NCBI RefSeq assembly: GCF_900258475.1
Contig: NZ_LT984887.1
Span: 1,250,306 to 1,314,305 of the forward strand
DNA length: 64,000 nt
From: Anaerococcus sp. Marseille-P3915
GTDB lineage: Bacteria; Bacillota; Clostridia; Tissierellales; Peptoniphilaceae
Direction: 5' to 3'
Under the pieces are notes generated by a model. The model was not told the DNA's origin and made no database searches. It worked only from the letters and a program-made list of their open reading frames with translations. Below, piece by piece: positions 34,601-42,378 of this stretch; position 1 is the stretch's first letter, and the number at the start of each line of letters is the position of its first letter. The translations under genes and the position numbers were made by a program.

Positions 34601-37453
34601 TGTTGGTGTGTAGAGATTATAAATGATATCTTTTAGACCAGAGCTTGGTGTATGGTTTTTAGAATCAACAATGCCGAGTTTTCCTTTTATAGGGTTATCT
34701 GTTAAACCCTTAGATTGATCAGCAGTTTCTCCATTGATTTTTATATTTTGAACTTCTCCAAGACCTGATCCTTTGACTGTTGTAAAGTTGGCCTTGTAGC
34801 CAAGTTTGTCTAGGTCTGTGTCTGATGACACTCTGATTGTCCAATTGTAACCTATCAGTTCGCCATCCTTTATTACAGGATTTGCTACAGCATCTGTTGA
34901 TATCTTGTAGTTTGCATCATCTGGCTCTATGATTTGGGTTACATCATTTCTACCTGGTTCTATGATTGAACCAGCTGGATTTCCATTTGCATCTACCTTT
35001 TGTGGCACGAGGTCTTTTGGTGGATTTGTAATTCCTAGGCCTGATACCTTGTTTATAACTGTAAAGGTCCCATCATCATCGAGCTTTATCTTTGATGGGT
35101 TGTAGTCAACTGGGATATCTAGTGGAATCTTTAAATCATCGACAATATCATTTATAATTTCATACTTGATAGTATTGTTAGTCCTATCATATTTAGGTCT
35201 TGCTATCACAGTAGAGCCATTGTAGATTGGCTTTAATTCATTTTCGTTATTAACCATTAATTCATCATCAAGATGGATATTAAAAAATTGTCCTTTTCTA
35301 ATAGGTCCATTTTTATTTGATGTATCAAATCGAGTTAATATATGGTATTTTTTGCCATCTAGGTTTAGATTTTGACCATTAACCATAAATATATGAGGTC
35401 TGAAGTTGTTGTTTCTATCTTTTTCTACTAGGGCTTCTATGGCGGCGTTGTTCTTTTCCATCAATCTTGCTTGGTCGGCTCTTGAGAGTTTGTATTTTTT
35501 CTCAAAGCTATTTAGGAGATTTTGGATTTCTTCTATGCCATTTTTATCATCGGCGAGTGCCGCCTTTAATTCCTTGTCTGCCTTGGCTAGGTCACTTTGG
35601 CCGAATAGGCCCTTGATGCCTTCGATTAGGCTGGCTTTTGTCTCTTCATTTTTGACAGCTTCTTTTAGCTTGGCTAGGTCTTTTTTGTAGGCCTTTAGTG
35701 CTTGGTCTTTGTTTGTTGTTTCTTTTGATGGTTTAGAAGATGTATTGTCTGTAGGTACTTGTTTTGGTGTTTCTTTTGTTTGATCCTTAGCATCTTTTTT
35801 AGGCTCTACTTTTTGGTTTTCTAGCTTATTTTCTACTGGGGCCTTTTGTTTTGTTGCTTTATCTACTGACTCTTTTTTACTTGCTTCTTTATTTTCTGGA
35901 TAGGCATAGGTGATTATTTCATCGTAGTTTAGGTTGGCTGCCTTATTTTTTTCTTTGTTTACTCCAGATAGGATTGATTCAAGGTAAATTCTTAGGTCAG
36001 ATTTTTCGATATTATATTTTTCTGCTAGGGCCTTGGTGTAGTCTTTTAGCTCTCTGTCTGTAATCTTTCCATCATTGTATAAGTCAAGATCACTAGCAAG
36101 TTTTTCTATTGCAGTTTCTAATTCTTGTGTGAGTTTGCCTTGGCCAGATAGTCTAGTGATTAGGCTGTCTTTGTTTAGGGCTAGGGCTGAAATTTTCTTC
36201 TCGTCTTTTTTGTCTTTTTCTATCACTTGGATATCATTACCAGATGAATCCTTAGCTGTGATTTGTGTTTGAGTTTTATTTTCTTCTTTTTTCTCTACTT
36301 GTTTTTTATTGTCGTCTTCATTTTTTGTTGTGACCTTTGCATCTTTGTTGGTGTGGTCATCTAACTTATCTTCCCCGCCTTCTTCATCATCGTCGTTAGA
36401 AGTTTCTTTATTTCCTTCTATATATATAGGGTTTTTGACTTGTCTATTATTTAGGCTGTAATATTTTGTTTTTGTGTTTTTCTTGTCCACCCTTGTTGTT
36501 AGGCTTAGCTTGGCTATGTAGCCAGCTGGAATTTCAAATTCTATCTTATTTGAATAGTCTATTGCCTGTGAGAATTCCTTTTTTAAGATGAATCCATCTT
36601 TGCTATTTTCAAAGTAGTCTAGGGTGATTTTGGTATTTTTAGTATCTTGCTTGTCATCTAGCTTTAGGTCATAGGCAATCTTTTCAGATTCTCTCTTGCT
36701 ATTTACTAGATAGTCTGTCCAGACAATGGCATCTGTACTTTGCAAGAAACTTAAGAATTCGCCAGATTTGATTTCTCCCCTTAGGTTCCCGCTAGGGTCT
36801 TTGTTTAAATCTAGGCTTATGACTTCTTTGTCTTGATTTTCTTCTCTTACAGTCTCTTTGTTTGTGATGAGTCTGTAGTTTAAGTCTAGCTTATTTTCTC
36901 CATCATCTAGGCCGATTAAGGTCTCATAGGTCCTGGCATCTTTTGCCTTTCTAACATTTGCTTCCACTTCCATGATTATTTCGTCATAGGCTTTAGTGTC
37001 CACTATTAGGCTTGATATCTCGCCTTTGTTAGACCTTTCTTTGATGTCAATATCAGCTAGCTTATTTTCAATCTTGGCCTTGACTGATTTGACTCTAATA
37101 TCTGTGATATTTGAGTTTGGATTTGGGGTAAATTTTAGGCTTAGGTCCTTATCACTTGTATCTTTGTGCTTGTTTGAGATTGTAACCTGATAGGATATCT
37201 TTTCTAAGTCATCAGCTAAGCTTGCTCTAGCTTGCAATATGTAAGCATCAGTTTCTAGCTTGTCCGTGTTGTCTGACTGTCCTGTCTGGTGTATTTCTTC
37301 ATTAGGTTTTTCATTTAGGCCCATTATTGACGTGGCCTTGTCGTAGGTCTTCGTTTCTTCGCCTGCTGCTATAACCCCTGTCGGAAATGACATGGATATG
37401 GCTATGACTAGGGCGAAGGTTTTTCTAGCAAATGTGCTAAGCTTTCCTTTCAT
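22616..37453 (-). CDS. Giant Cna_B/SpaA-repeat surface protein (4945 aa)
   Basis: Signal peptide MKGKLSTFARKTFALVIAIS with cleavage near IAAG. A first globular region is followed by a Lys/Glu/Asn-rich linker and helical segments (about 350-680), then an adhesin-like part. About ten Cna_B/SpaA domains start near residues 1238, 1529, 2048, 2160, 2481, 3401, 3826, 3991, 4456 and 4596; each has a Lys-rich first strand, GA(T/S/E/K/V)F and a terminal E-x-x-AP-x-GY, the pattern of isopeptide-locking folds. Three InlB-type repeats (GSVSADK..., NGSISVRGG...) lie at about 3013-3230. The C-terminus is a membrane helix and RKK tail, preceded by YPFTKSVG instead of LPxTG. AGGGAGGG precedes the ATG. The likely role is adhesion or a long surface fibre. 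No sortase gene is in the window. Confidence 0.85.
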   Translation of the reverse strand: MKGKLSTFARKTFALVIAISMSFPTGVIAAGEETKTYDKATSIMGLNEKPNEEIHQTGQSDNTDKLETDAYILQARASLADDLEKISYQVTISNKHKDTSDKDLSLKFTPNPNSNITDIRVKSVKAKIENKLADIDIKERSNKGEISSLIVDTKAYDEIIMEVEANVRKAKDARTYETLIGLDDGENKLDLNYRLITNKETVREENQDKEVISLDLNKDPSGNLRGEIKSGEFLSFLQSTDAIVWTDYLVNSKRESEKIAYDLKLDDKQDTKNTKITLDYFENSKDGFILKKEFSQAIDYSNKIEFEIPAGYIAKLSLTTRVDKKNTKTKYYSLNNRQVKNPIYIEGNKETSNDDDEEGGEDKLDDHTNKDAKVTTKNEDDNKKQVEKKEENKTQTQITAKDSSGNDIQVIEKDKKDEKKISALALNKDSLITRLSGQGKLTQELETAIEKLASDLDLYNDGKITDRELKDYTKALAEKYNIEKSDLRIYLESILSGVNKEKNKAANLNYDEIITYAYPENKEASKKESVDKATKQKAPVENKLENQKVEPKKDAKDQTKETPKQVPTDNTSSKPSKETTNKDQALKAYKKDLAKLKEAVKNEETKASLIEGIKGLFGQSDLAKADKELKAALADDKNGIEEIQNLLNSFEKKYKLSRADQARLMEKNNAAIEALVEKDRNNNFRPHIFMVNGQNLNLDGKKYHILTRFDTSNKNGPIRKGQFFNIHLDDELMVNNENELKPIYNGSTVIARPKYDRTNNTIKYEIINDIVDDLKIPLDIPVDYNPSKIKLDDDGTFTVINKVSGLGITNPPKDLVPQKVDANGNPAGSIIEPGRNDVTQIIEPDDANYKISTDAVANPVIKDGELIGYNWTIRVSSDTDLDKLGYKANFTTVKGSGLGEVQNIKINGETADQSKGLTDNPIKGKLGIVDSKNHTPSSGLKDIIYNLYTPTTNKQEKYMMDISIVLTKQNKVGAKRIVIEDGWPHNKVKEATPTRAGINNRTTILGEFSSENSAKWTVTDALSTGDESQGLPLEIRKLSANQEFTSGNMAVYKINDEGMMVERIRESETNSIPDAKTRPENNQPVGTIAVYEFNTSTNESKDKTISLSGVAISKYQDVNVEQNWNLDNGLKMPGMTLKAVNGSGDEIGKTTVGESEKANPDPATRNVIIPDVKVWNIENGGKFSKNDIKIKQEFPTGNTYNGDTINYYENNNFYDFNKKGYYIHNKATVQKIPKFANFTLIKKDEKGEPLPGASFKLLGQGEAEVVTDKDGKAQFSNISPGTYTLMETKAPKGYKLNQERTTVSVDNDGRISTSGSNAELSVGNNPTVTVADPNWPDYMNAMQYATKDADGNVTTYIFLKANPARSGEGTNKDTRLSLRVNGGEIQNLDDVKVYDVIPDYYRDPLRTAMTQQTVDQNFINQLGSSVLNAPNNNRVIRGTQNIKDPYTGQIGYEITLPKERFANDWGFLVVAKSKPLGGGANTLTYDWLTSKETGNNAKLQNQTVMPTSTAQASKGTTITVKNEAFETRPVEIRKIDKKDNPIVGATFEIKDENGEVISTVTSQAADEKGQNAGLASFGKLPEGKYTIEEISAPDGYVKSDVIFEVTVDDSKQVTYKPKFKDGQGSPVNGEDYLITDEEQAQEEATAKINVVKQSLVINEGDSGDIGVRPQVWEAYRLESLKYNATIDLEQSSPGQRFSIQFDKNLDFTQYFGEFPKLNIGGVDVADPYFDYTTNKLTYVFNDKSIGGKTQAKIELKGIIPSKYYAQNDGTYPFTVTVAPGQTGITGQQKIKVDIPADYEQYDYDGKNAQVPQSYYFRDVYQDDKGDWYVAVLAYYNPVHVRTTGQKELKFNWLSTNYQGATKNFFTWEGNGNKPAFSLRDVKIYRTSPYMTTIKAGNFDKKVNLNMPLSYGVRPSQDPAKYNLVYSKAIDPRYAVNNDRQGSITLNYDPGQIQEWGVITKNAPLKIKMPAIDDKSKDGYIIEQTFKIDDLHKFNNLWRVFCMTNNDFKSSFITRANYNKATGDQAGGEIPKFYSQKVALINKKYVPGSFKIKKLDESDRTKTLQGATFSLTDKNKNTIYRSSDVDGIVNFNNLKPGIYTLREEKAPAEHIKSDKTWRVNVGNDGYVTIIEIGLGSTGDTLVGKDTIELPVTNKPVATKFTVYKKDNENVPLQGAKFKITTTDGKEVTTGTSDKNGLVSFGKKLEKGTYLLEEEAAPAGFKKLDKKWVIEIGSDNKARVYNYIEGPETGTDANVNKSILGVEGTKWVEVAKRPLTGWVLGDNRQTGYYNNWPQPFKLGTRIVGKNTKDKYVIQRYVINPEADTVTLNNASIHREKPWFSNMEWYKGNESYKIFELDKAVDGNVEDIRLENYNLQDITNSVSARKAVISGDDRLYLDFNKRQTTKPIVIDVKIPYTSEEGGVGTGMDLYTNKGSYWKSDYYDMANQIVEGDPVVTKGEGGNIKGAYVSEGSLDVNNEKIVQEFSFTKVDDGGNQTDAITGATFSLKGPKKSDDDPGKEVWKKSGTDGTVKFDNLVPGIYKLTESGAPQGYEKSNTDWTVTVTKDGKIYIRDNNPGSTVPDQGAKWQKLSADQPNRNSSNNPSKVASRITEVNKATGRFRQTFLVNNQPEYLGGSHIEIHAQPENRNLDLDNTKILSITEVPYKSNIDKLPTNGNPIKYNPEVIEKNGYKRLKITPEIPYGQNKTYAVTIESNIPNSGGVGTGMDFFNKYNGANNGYWGAEWYDSLDAIKLENPTSSSTDKNTRTYVGNTDASGRQTVMYANPTSKPVLYSNRGLMERALAFNRLASPDTRASDLRNAITVNSMPISSEDGLEIGDEIIGDRVGAEDGWEPVDLNKSRGQYYTRTGDPYWVNTWISEVNKSQSKFRQIFEVNTGTSSPVFFFRTEPYEGTIVGGTRNTNKTFDFKVNSVTVGGVNTTWKDAKFFDYNNGGKTLTGYQIKLDGYQDGKVRIEVEYTYPQTGQAGMGMEFRPYSSKSLIYASQRFTDAKYVNIDVKKEFNISFNRMVNGSVSADKTNPIPQGKSVTLTVNPNTGYELDKLFVDGTDVTSQVSNNTYTIANIDKDKNVSATFRQKTYEVKYGQSQNGSISVRGGKTTGLKKGDRVYLDIKPTDTKYEFDKIVITADSGETVYLNPTNYSFLMPESNVTVSVIYKTKTYFVGTETSTSGVVTISPTKAGTRYAEKGETVNFNVKANDGYKVTGVEVRQSNSVVLTDVNFDPNTGMGSFTMPDIAVTVRGQYEEANERTASQEKTETLKYTSDVTVDESLNPGDRVVDKPGKDGSVTYNYTITFEKIKTGGQTSDAADPTDWPADVLQALKAGRQQGERITAYTKTEVSKTEPTTEIVRVGKSDDPIDKFEPGPNDKLIKEPDKAQELVKITNKKAGIIPKILKRSPGGDKLKGATFTLHKMTDSTYQKEDTGFGVLTATSDEKGDVTFKDQAGNEVKLQKGYYVLKETEAPTGYKKSTADWKIEVKDDGGRMYAEYQGPEASPSSFINDNDKSNAGYSADNAGIKYKSRLTFIDTEAKTYIQRIYIDTRAYSGTTPLNLQITPKYKREEKDAAGQHPETIKDGVKTAYFTAYKLSNPSDFNSMNDPALDKILRTYDLSNPDLSMIKTARWRPFDWGFDEDQLNLEKGVYIVDVEGFYDDVIITGKSDKDDKYNIPQEDLGKLDLHVDFYEGERHFKQLVFDKDQNKFVYKAFKGASYQGGAEALRQRYEDKLVAAGYSKEDAKKIADAWAGEHPEGKKYANFVGKEVELKGTKYKTGIIDPDLGTQKVHADTRVDLNPLYNSKSHKEIPREGLEFINEEETFNITFSKHGRKDSNDDINSEKVTNNRLEGAVFKLQVRGPGGTYEDIPGTTVASAFNGYFGFRGLKPGRYRLMEVKAPEGYKPIKDPVLHFTVAYQGKIVDGKTGQITPGRGVVTLEYNEGNGIFQYAPDKKGPDGKPITPEEGKLVDYVTSATAKNMGKIINEVPGKGEVTLIKKDGNNQALEGAEFKLTRISRDIKKDEDPNQNDGSQTKTSGKDGKIVFDQLPIGQYELEETKAPSGYQNKGKKWRFTVGGVGLDPYINDSDVGLRDISNSIEMKSDMSVLRPDGNDGTENEGNSKIHPHKGHALEFKNSFKIKDDTSIKAGDYFTIKLTDNIDLEGIMREKSQNLDLFADGVGTIAKAKYDKEAGTLTYVFTSYADQYNKTDFANTITAHINLYKVQNSTANVQVGMGIKDTEFTKNKIAVDYELNMAEIYGLNMTSKIVSFDRESGEFVQYFYINRKMNQSSDPVTFRYKPSEDVKNLRVDVINLKQNGYNYYDYNSRQRETINDFVNRDMPESFGVNESGDNLNWHSWYGYYQPKADENVDITLGPYKQYDSLILKVTGQVDKKDISSYDTYAKLFNKVYIRDYYGNVTNVYEQPFVERTNGVRIFENKTTASAKLEIEAINPKNEIIFKKIDQEGKILPGAKFKLTKFYEKQNKWIEVTGSENASDDKGLVHYEKLEPGKYALIETEAPEGYAKIEGHIQEFTVGEDGVITRQVVKEKPVEKPQSLVASIGVMVGSVASAITGDANTETVIEPVSKEPINVINYKEIEFEKVDANDKSKKLEGATFEIHYKDKKDGKYAALTKKVTEEGKEVDKPINVTSGKDGKFKLPISKDGYYALVETKAPDGYSKIPGNIREFRLENGKVQTLEKDPIKASHKTSTKGQFTSEILSVEKDKKTFKQRIIINPKHESMTIPSYNSYIRIKENDWKITPKYKDALNKQVGIGGLVNVAILKKGGNKTLANLEENDYKKVDAISFTTAGNITGSRYGLKDMLGTTDTTDKAITTTDAIVMEFTGKLDDNNETGIADQLFELVFDSSTDDSVNDKLDVKALAENKPIYADHDTKNPIQVENKKAEYPFTKSVGTAIFTAIGLFFMVLGGYYYSRKKNKGLEIGNN

Positions 37454-37940
37454 AAAACCCTCCCTTCCTTGATAAGACTTCTTGTCTATAAAAATAATTT
37501 CTAATAAATTGTTCTTTGAGTTTTATCACAAAACACTCCTTTTACATCTATATATATTCCTTATATTTAAAATCATATTATCTTACACTTATTATATAAT
37601 TTTTAGGCTCTTTAATCAAGGGAAAAGCGTTTATTTCAACATCTTTCACATGCCTTATTAGTTTGGTATCAGCCTAAATTTTATTGACTTTTATCTAAGT
37701 GTTTTTTACAAGACAAAGCTAGGGATCCTCGTAAGCTACTTACTTACGAACATCCCTAGGCATAAATCTAGCTAAATTTATTTAAAAACCTGCTTGATAG
37801 AATCCATGTCTTCTTCATTTTTAAATATTTCTTAACTTATATTTTATCACATCTTAGGTGTAAAACAAAACGTATTTTATTATTATTTATTAAATAACCA
37901 ATAAACATAAATTTATTTTATCATTTTTTTACAATTGACA
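37454..37940. other. Intergenic region upstream of the giant gene
   Basis: About 490 bp, AT-rich, without a convincing gene. It holds an imperfect hairpin at 37719-37759 (CTAGGGAT ... ATCCCTAG with CGTAAG/CTTACG inside) that lacks a T-run, and it must contain the promoter of the giant gene. Confidence 0.5.
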
Positions 37941-37942
37941 AA

Positions 37943-37978
37943 GAAAAAACGGCCTTCATTTTTGAAAACCGTTTTTAA
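37943..37978 (-). terminator. Terminator of the sialic-acid operon
   Basis: On the minus strand AAAAACGG pairs with CCGTTTTT and a T-rich run follows, just past the nanE stop codon. Confidence 0.75.
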
Positions 37979-37981
37979 ATC

Positions 37982-38680
37982 TTATTTATCTTTTAGGGAG
38001 TGTATGCAGTCGACAAATTTTTTGGCTATATTTTGTGGCCTGGTTATGGCTCCACCTACCACTACTGTGAGGGCTCCTAATTCTAAAACTCTCTTGGCCT
38101 TTTCCGGTGTGTCGATGTTACCTTCTGCTATTACCGGATGGTCGCAAGCCTTGATGATTTCCCTTAGGATCTTAAAGTCATCTGCTTCTATCTTATGGCC
38201 CTTTGATTGTGGGGTGTAGCCTACCATGGTGGTGCCTATATAGTCAAAACCAAGTGAATCTGCGTGGATTGCTTCTTCGATGGTTGAGCAGTCTGCCATT
38301 AGCCTTATATTTGGGTATTTGGCTCTTATTTCCTTATAGAAAGCATCTAAGCCATCGTGGTTTGGTCTTTTGGCATTGCTGGCATCTGTAGCTATAATTT
38401 CTACACCAGAAGCCACAAGCTTGTCTATTTCATCCATGGTTGGTGTTATATAAATCTCGCTGTTGTCATAATCTTTTTTGATTATACCAATTATTGGTAG
38501 GTCGACATTTTTCCTGATTTCTGCTATGTCTTCTACAGTATTGGCCCTTATACCACAGGCTCCTGCCATTTTTGCTGCTAGGGCCATCCTGCCCATTATA
38601 AATGAAGAGTGGAGGGGTTCATCTTCTAGGGCCTGGCAGGATACTATTAGACCATTTTTTAATCTATCATTAATTTCCAT
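37982..38680 (-). CDS. nanE: N-acetylmannosamine-6-phosphate 2-epimerase
   Basis: The 232-aa TIM-barrel protein has [17 protein letters not shown] at the start, [10 protein letters not shown], the EIIATDAS strand, [11 protein letters not shown] and VIAEGNI, all typical of NanE. It converts ManNAc-6-P to GlcNAc-6-P for entry into amino-sugar breakdown. Its start overlaps the end of the RpiR gene by 11 bases. It is the last gene of the nan operon; nagA and nagB are not in the window. Confidence 0.93.
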   Translation of the reverse strand: MEINDRLKNGLIVSCQALEDEPLHSSFIMGRMALAAKMAGACGIRANTVEDIAEIRKNVDLPIIGIIKKDYDNSEIYITPTMDEIDKLVASGVEIIATDASNAKRPNHDGLDAFYKEIRAKYPNIRLMADCSTIEEAIHADSLGFDYIGTTMVGYTPQSKGHKIEADDFKILREIIKACDHPVIAEGNIDTPEKAKRVLELGALTVVVGGAITRPQNIAKKFVDCIHSLKDK

Positions 38681-39503
38681 CGTCCTTCTCCTTTATTAGT
38701 TTTAACATTTCATTAACTGATTGCATGTAGACCTCTCCTGAGGTGAGACGTCTGTCGTAGAGTTTTTTAAAGAGTATATCTAGCATGATCATGGTAGGAA
38801 ATTGGGGTGAGATTATGTTTGAATATTCTAGGTTTTGTTTGTGGGCTACTAGGATTACAAAATCAAAATACTGGTCCCATTTTTCACTATCATTTGCTAC
38901 AAAAAGTACTGTTTTGCACCCTTTCTCTCCCGCCTTTTTAAGGCCATCTATTACCTCTATGGACTTGCCTGAATAGGAGATGCCCATGACTAGAGAGTCT
39001 CTTTTTAGCCTTACTGAATTTAATAAGAGCATATGGGTATCTGTGATAGCTTCTGCATCTAGACCCAACCTTATGAGTCTTTGGGCAAATTCTGTGGCCA
39101 AATAGCCTGATGAGCCTACACCGTAGATGTAGATTCTGTCGACATTTAGCATGGCTTCGGCTAGCTTTTCGTAGTCTTTGTAATTGTAGAGGTTGTAGGA
39201 TTTAAGCAAGATTTCCCTGTAGGAATCAAATACAGGAAGACCTATGTCCTTTTTCCTCTTAAAATTGCTCTGTCTAGATGACTGATACTTATAGACAAAC
39301 TCCCTATAGCCAGAAAGGTTGAGCTTTTTGGCAAAACGGGTGAGGGCTGCCTCAGAGATAAAAAGCTTGTTTGAGACTGTCTTGCTTGTTAAGTCTGTGT
39401 CTTCTGTTTCTAGGAAATATTCTGCTATTATCTTTTCTACTTCAGTTAATTCTTCATACTTTGATTCAATTAGAGGGAGTATTGATTCATAATTTTCATT
39501 CAT
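38670..39503 (-). CDS. RpiR-family regulator of the sialic-acid operon
   Basis: About 277 aa. An N-terminal HTH_6 domain ([14 protein letters not shown] ... [20 protein letters not shown], about residues 20-75) is followed by a SIS sugar-phosphate-binding domain ([32 protein letters not shown]). I prefer ATG 39503, which overlaps the kinase stop as ATGAATGA; a TTG at 39515 is also possible. It likely senses a ManNAc/GlcNAc phosphate and may act at the motif shared by the promoters at 47071-47085 and 48586-48600. Confidence 0.85.
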   Translation of the reverse strand: MNENYESILPLIESKYEELTEVEKIIAEYFLETEDTDLTSKTVSNKLFISEAALTRFAKKLNLSGYREFVYKYQSSRQSNFKRKKDIGLPVFDSYREILLKSYNLYNYKDYEKLAEAMLNVDRIYIYGVGSSGYLATEFAQRLIRLGLDAEAITDTHMLLLNSVRLKRDSLVMGISYSGKSIEVIDGLKKAGEKGCKTVLFVANDSEKWDQYFDFVILVAHKQNLEYSNIISPQFPTMIMLDILFKKLYDRRLTSGEVYMQSVNEMLKLIKEKDDGN

Positions 39504-40371
39504 TTGATTTTTCAAATAGGCTGTAGGCCCCGTAAAGTCCTGACTTATTGCCTAGGGCTGTAGCCTTTATTTCTGTGGAAGCGGAGATATTTTCTGGCAC
39601 AAGGGCCCTTATCTTTTCAATAATTGGGTCGAGGAATTTCTCTTTTTGCTCGCTTATTCCTCCTCCAATTATAATCACTTCTGGGTTTACTATGAGCATG
39701 ATATTTGCAATACCCCTTGCGAGTATTTTTGTCATGTCATCGACTAATTTTATTGCATCAGGGTCAGACTTATCTAAGGCATGAAATATTTCCTTACCAT
39801 TGTTTAGGTTTTTGTCTGGGTAAAGGGTCTTTGCCTTTTTAACTAGGGCGCTAGTTGATGCTAGGGCTTCGAACTTGTCAGTTTCAAATGGCATGTAGCC
39901 AATTTCTCCTGCATGACCACTTGCACCCCTGTGGATTTTTCCATCTAGGATTAGGGCGCCTCCTATGCCTGTTCCTACTGTAAGAACGAAAGCTGAATTA
40001 TAGCCCTTGCCAGCTCCATAGGATAGCTCGCCCATAGCTGCTGCCTTTACATCATTTTCTACTACAGCCGGGATGTTTAGAGCATCTCTTAGCTCCTTTT
40101 TCCAATCAAAACCTTTGTAGTTTTTGAAGGTTGGGCCGTGGCCTGCTATGATTCCTGTCTTGTAGTCAACCATGCCTGCTGTAGAAATGGCAACCCCTTC
40201 TACCTTGTATTCTGGATTTAGGTCTTTAATGAGTTTTAGGACATCTTCTTTGATATCAGGGGCATTTGTGCCTGCCTTTGATGGGAAATTTGGAAGGTCT
40301 TTTTCAAAACCTTCCCCCTTAAGCATGGCCTTGATCTCTGTGCCCCCTATGTCTAGGCAAAGTACTGGCAT
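39496..40371 (-). CDS. nanK: ROK-family kinase, probable N-acetylmannosamine kinase
   Basis: The 291-aa protein has the phosphate-binding LDIGGTEIKA at the N-terminus, VENDVKAAAMGE with the catalytic Asp, and VGTGIGGALILDGKIHRG. The family's histidine and cysteine zinc site is only partly present (GHAGEIGYMP, no CxCGxxGC). Context between nanA and nanE indicates ManNAc phosphorylation. Confidence 0.88.
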   Translation of the reverse strand: MPVLCLDIGGTEIKAMLKGEGFEKDLPNFPSKAGTNAPDIKEDVLKLIKDLNPEYKVEGVAISTAGMVDYKTGIIAGHGPTFKNYKGFDWKKELRDALNIPAVVENDVKAAAMGELSYGAGKGYNSAFVLTVGTGIGGALILDGKIHRGASGHAGEIGYMPFETDKFEALASTSALVKKAKTLYPDKNLNNGKEIFHALDKSDPDAIKLVDDMTKILARGIANIMLIVNPEVIIIGGGISEQKEKFLDPIIEKIRALVPENISASTEIKATALGNKSGLYGAYSLFEKSNE

Positions 40372-40372
40372 C

Positions 40373-41314
40373 TTAATATTTCTCTCTTAGCTTATCTATT
40401 ACATAGATATCTTTCATCTCGTATTTGTTAGCCAATTCTACTAGACCCTTGGCAAGTTTTACCTGGTCATCCCCGTAGAAGTTAATGAATGGTCTTCTAG
40501 CATATCCTGCATTTATACCTGCTTCTCTTAGGACAGCCTTGATACCTGCTACCATGTTACCACCTGCTACTAGGTAGTTTATTATCCTTACGGCATTTTT
40601 CTGAAGGTCGTAAGCCTTTTTGACTTCGTTATTAGCTATAGCCTCATTTATTTGGATGAATAAATCTGGGATTAGGTTATAAAATGATCCTACTATACCA
40701 TCTACACCTATTAGTAGGTTTGAGCTTGCTAGCTCATCTGCTCCACCATAGACCATGAAGTCTTCTCCACAAGCTTCCTTGATAGCTGGGATTTGGTAAA
40801 TGTCTGAATTTGTGTATTTTACACCCTTGATATTTTCTATTTGGGATAGGTCTTTGATCATGTCTGCACTCATCATGCCTGCTAGTGGGACATTGTAGAT
40901 TACCATTGGAATATCAACAGCTTCTGCTATATCCTTGTAGTAGTTATAGATTTGCTCGCTATTAAATCTCCAATAAAATGGTGGGACTGATGAAACGGCT
41001 GTAGCTCCAGCTTCTTCGGCTGCTTTTGCTAGGTCGATTGATTTTTTAGTTCCTATATCGCCTATATGAACTACAACTGGCACCTTTCCTTTTGCTACTT
41101 CTATTACAGCTTGAGATGATTTTTCCCTTTCTTCAGCACTCATCAAGAAGCCTTCTCCGGTTGATCCTGTTAAATATAGGCCGCCTATGTCAAATTTTAA
41201 AAGAAATTCTGTAAATTCTTTTGTAGCTTCTAGGTCTAGGTTTTCATTTTCATCAAATATTGATAGGGAAGCTGGTATTACTCCCCTGAAGTCTTTTAGT
41301 GTAAATTCGCTCAT
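40373..41314 (-). CDS. nanA: N-acetylneuraminate lyase (DapA superfamily)
   Basis: The 313-aa aldolase has GGLYLTGSTGEGFLMSAEER, the Tyr-bearing MVIYNVPLAGMMS and the Schiff-base Lys in IKGVKYTNSDIYQ. It splits sialic acid into ManNAc and pyruvate. It starts with AGAGGAG upstream and is followed 1 base later by the kinase gene. The catabolic context separates it from dihydrodipicolinate synthase. Confidence 0.9.
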   Translation of the reverse strand: MSEFTLKDFRGVIPASLSIFDENENLDLEATKEFTEFLLKFDIGGLYLTGSTGEGFLMSAEEREKSSQAVIEVAKGKVPVVVHIGDIGTKKSIDLAKAAEEAGATAVSSVPPFYWRFNSEQIYNYYKDIAEAVDIPMVIYNVPLAGMMSADMIKDLSQIENIKGVKYTNSDIYQIPAIKEACGEDFMVYGGADELASSNLLIGVDGIVGSFYNLIPDLFIQINEAIANNEVKKAYDLQKNAVRIINYLVAGGNMVAGIKAVLREAGINAGYARRPFINFYGDDQVKLAKGLVELANKYEMKDIYVIDKLREKY

Positions 41315-41325
41315 AATTTTCTCCT

Positions 41326-42378
41326 CTAATTTTTCTTGCTATAAAGGTGGCAAGCTACCTCGTGGTCTTCGTCTATTAGGACTCTTTCTGGGATTTCACT
41401 CTTACAAATATCCATGCACTTGCTGCATCTATTGTGGAATGGGCAGCCAGCTGGCTTATGGATTGGACTTGGCACATCCCCTTCTAGGACAATCCTTTTT
41501 GAATCAGCTCCCACTACTGGTATTGGGACAGCTGATAGGAGGGCCTGGGTATAAGGATGGGCTGGGTTTTTGTTAATCTTCTCGCTGGTAGATATTTCCA
41601 TGATATTGCCTAGGTACATTACTATTATTCTATCAGAAATATATTCTACTACCGAAAGGTCATGGGCTATGAAAATATAGGTTAGGTCAAGCTCTTTTTG
41701 GATGCCTTGGAGTAGGTTTATTACCTGGGCCTGGATTGATACGTCTAGGGCTGATACCGGCTCATCCAGGATTACTACTTCTGGGGACACGCAGAGGGCC
41801 CTGGCTATACATAGCCTTTGCCTTTGACCACCTGAAAACTCGTGTGGATAGCGGTACATATAATCAGGTCTTAGGTTTACTCTCTTTAGCCTATCTTCTA
41901 TGACCATGTCTATGTCCTTTTTCTGGTTGACCCCGTGGGCAACTAGGGGTGCCTTGAAGGAATCATAGATTTTTTTCATTGGGTTAAGGGCTGAATATGG
42001 GTCTTGGAAGACCATTTGTACTTCTTTTCTAAAATCAAAGAGCTCTTCTTTATTAAATTTGGTTACATCTGTCATCCTGCCGTGAAGATTGTATAAGACT
42101 TCTCCACCGGTTGGATTTTCTAGTCTCATTATAGACTTGCCTAGGGTTGTCTTTCCGCAACCAGACTCACCTACAACACCGACTGTCTCTCCACGTCTGA
42201 CTTTAAATGATACCCCATCAACCGCCTTGACAGCTCCTGTTTGCTTTTTGAAAAAAGTGCCTTCATAGATTGGAAAATGGGTCTGTAGGTTTTTGACATC
42301 AAAGACAATTGTATCTTTTATTTCGTTTCTTACTAATAGGTCGTCATTTTTTTCTATAACTTTCTCATCTACCTTCAT
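41326..42378 (-). CDS. Peptide/sialic-acid-type ABC transporter ATPase (OppF-like)
   Basis: The 350-aa protein has Walker [10 protein letters not shown], signature [14 protein letters not shown], Walker [13 protein letters not shown] and the oligopeptide-transporter C-terminal extension with cysteines ([15 protein letters not shown]). That extension holds a 4Fe-4S cluster in the Opp/Dpp family. It overlaps the OppD-like gene by 14 bases. It is part of the five-gene importer of the nan operon. Confidence 0.9.
   Translation of the reverse strand: MKVDEKVIEKNDDLLVRNEIKDTIVFDVKNLQTHFPIYEGTFFKKQTGAVKAVDGVSFKVRRGETVGVVGESGCGKTTLGKSIMRLENPTGGEVLYNLHGRMTDVTKFNKEELFDFRKEVQMVFQDPYSALNPMKKIYDSFKAPLVAHGVNQKKDIDMVIEDRLKRVNLRPDYMYRYPHEFSGGQRQRLCIARALCVSPEVVILDEPVSALDVSIQAQVINLLQGIQKELDLTYIFIAHDLSVVEYISDRIIVMYLGNIMEISTSEKINKNPAHPYTQALLSAVPIPVVGADSKRIVLEGDVPSPIHKPAGCPFHNRCSKCMDICKSEIPERVLIDEDHEVACHLYSKKN

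Noticed and set aside
22616-37453. Tandem DNA repeats or CRISPR-like array within the giant gene
   Set aside because: The periodicity is at protein-domain level; the DNA of the domains is diverged and there is no short repeat-spacer pattern.
38670-39515. TTG start of the RpiR gene at 39515
   Set aside because: ATG 39503 overlaps the kinase stop in the usual ATGA style; TTG adds only four residues without a better ribosome-binding site.
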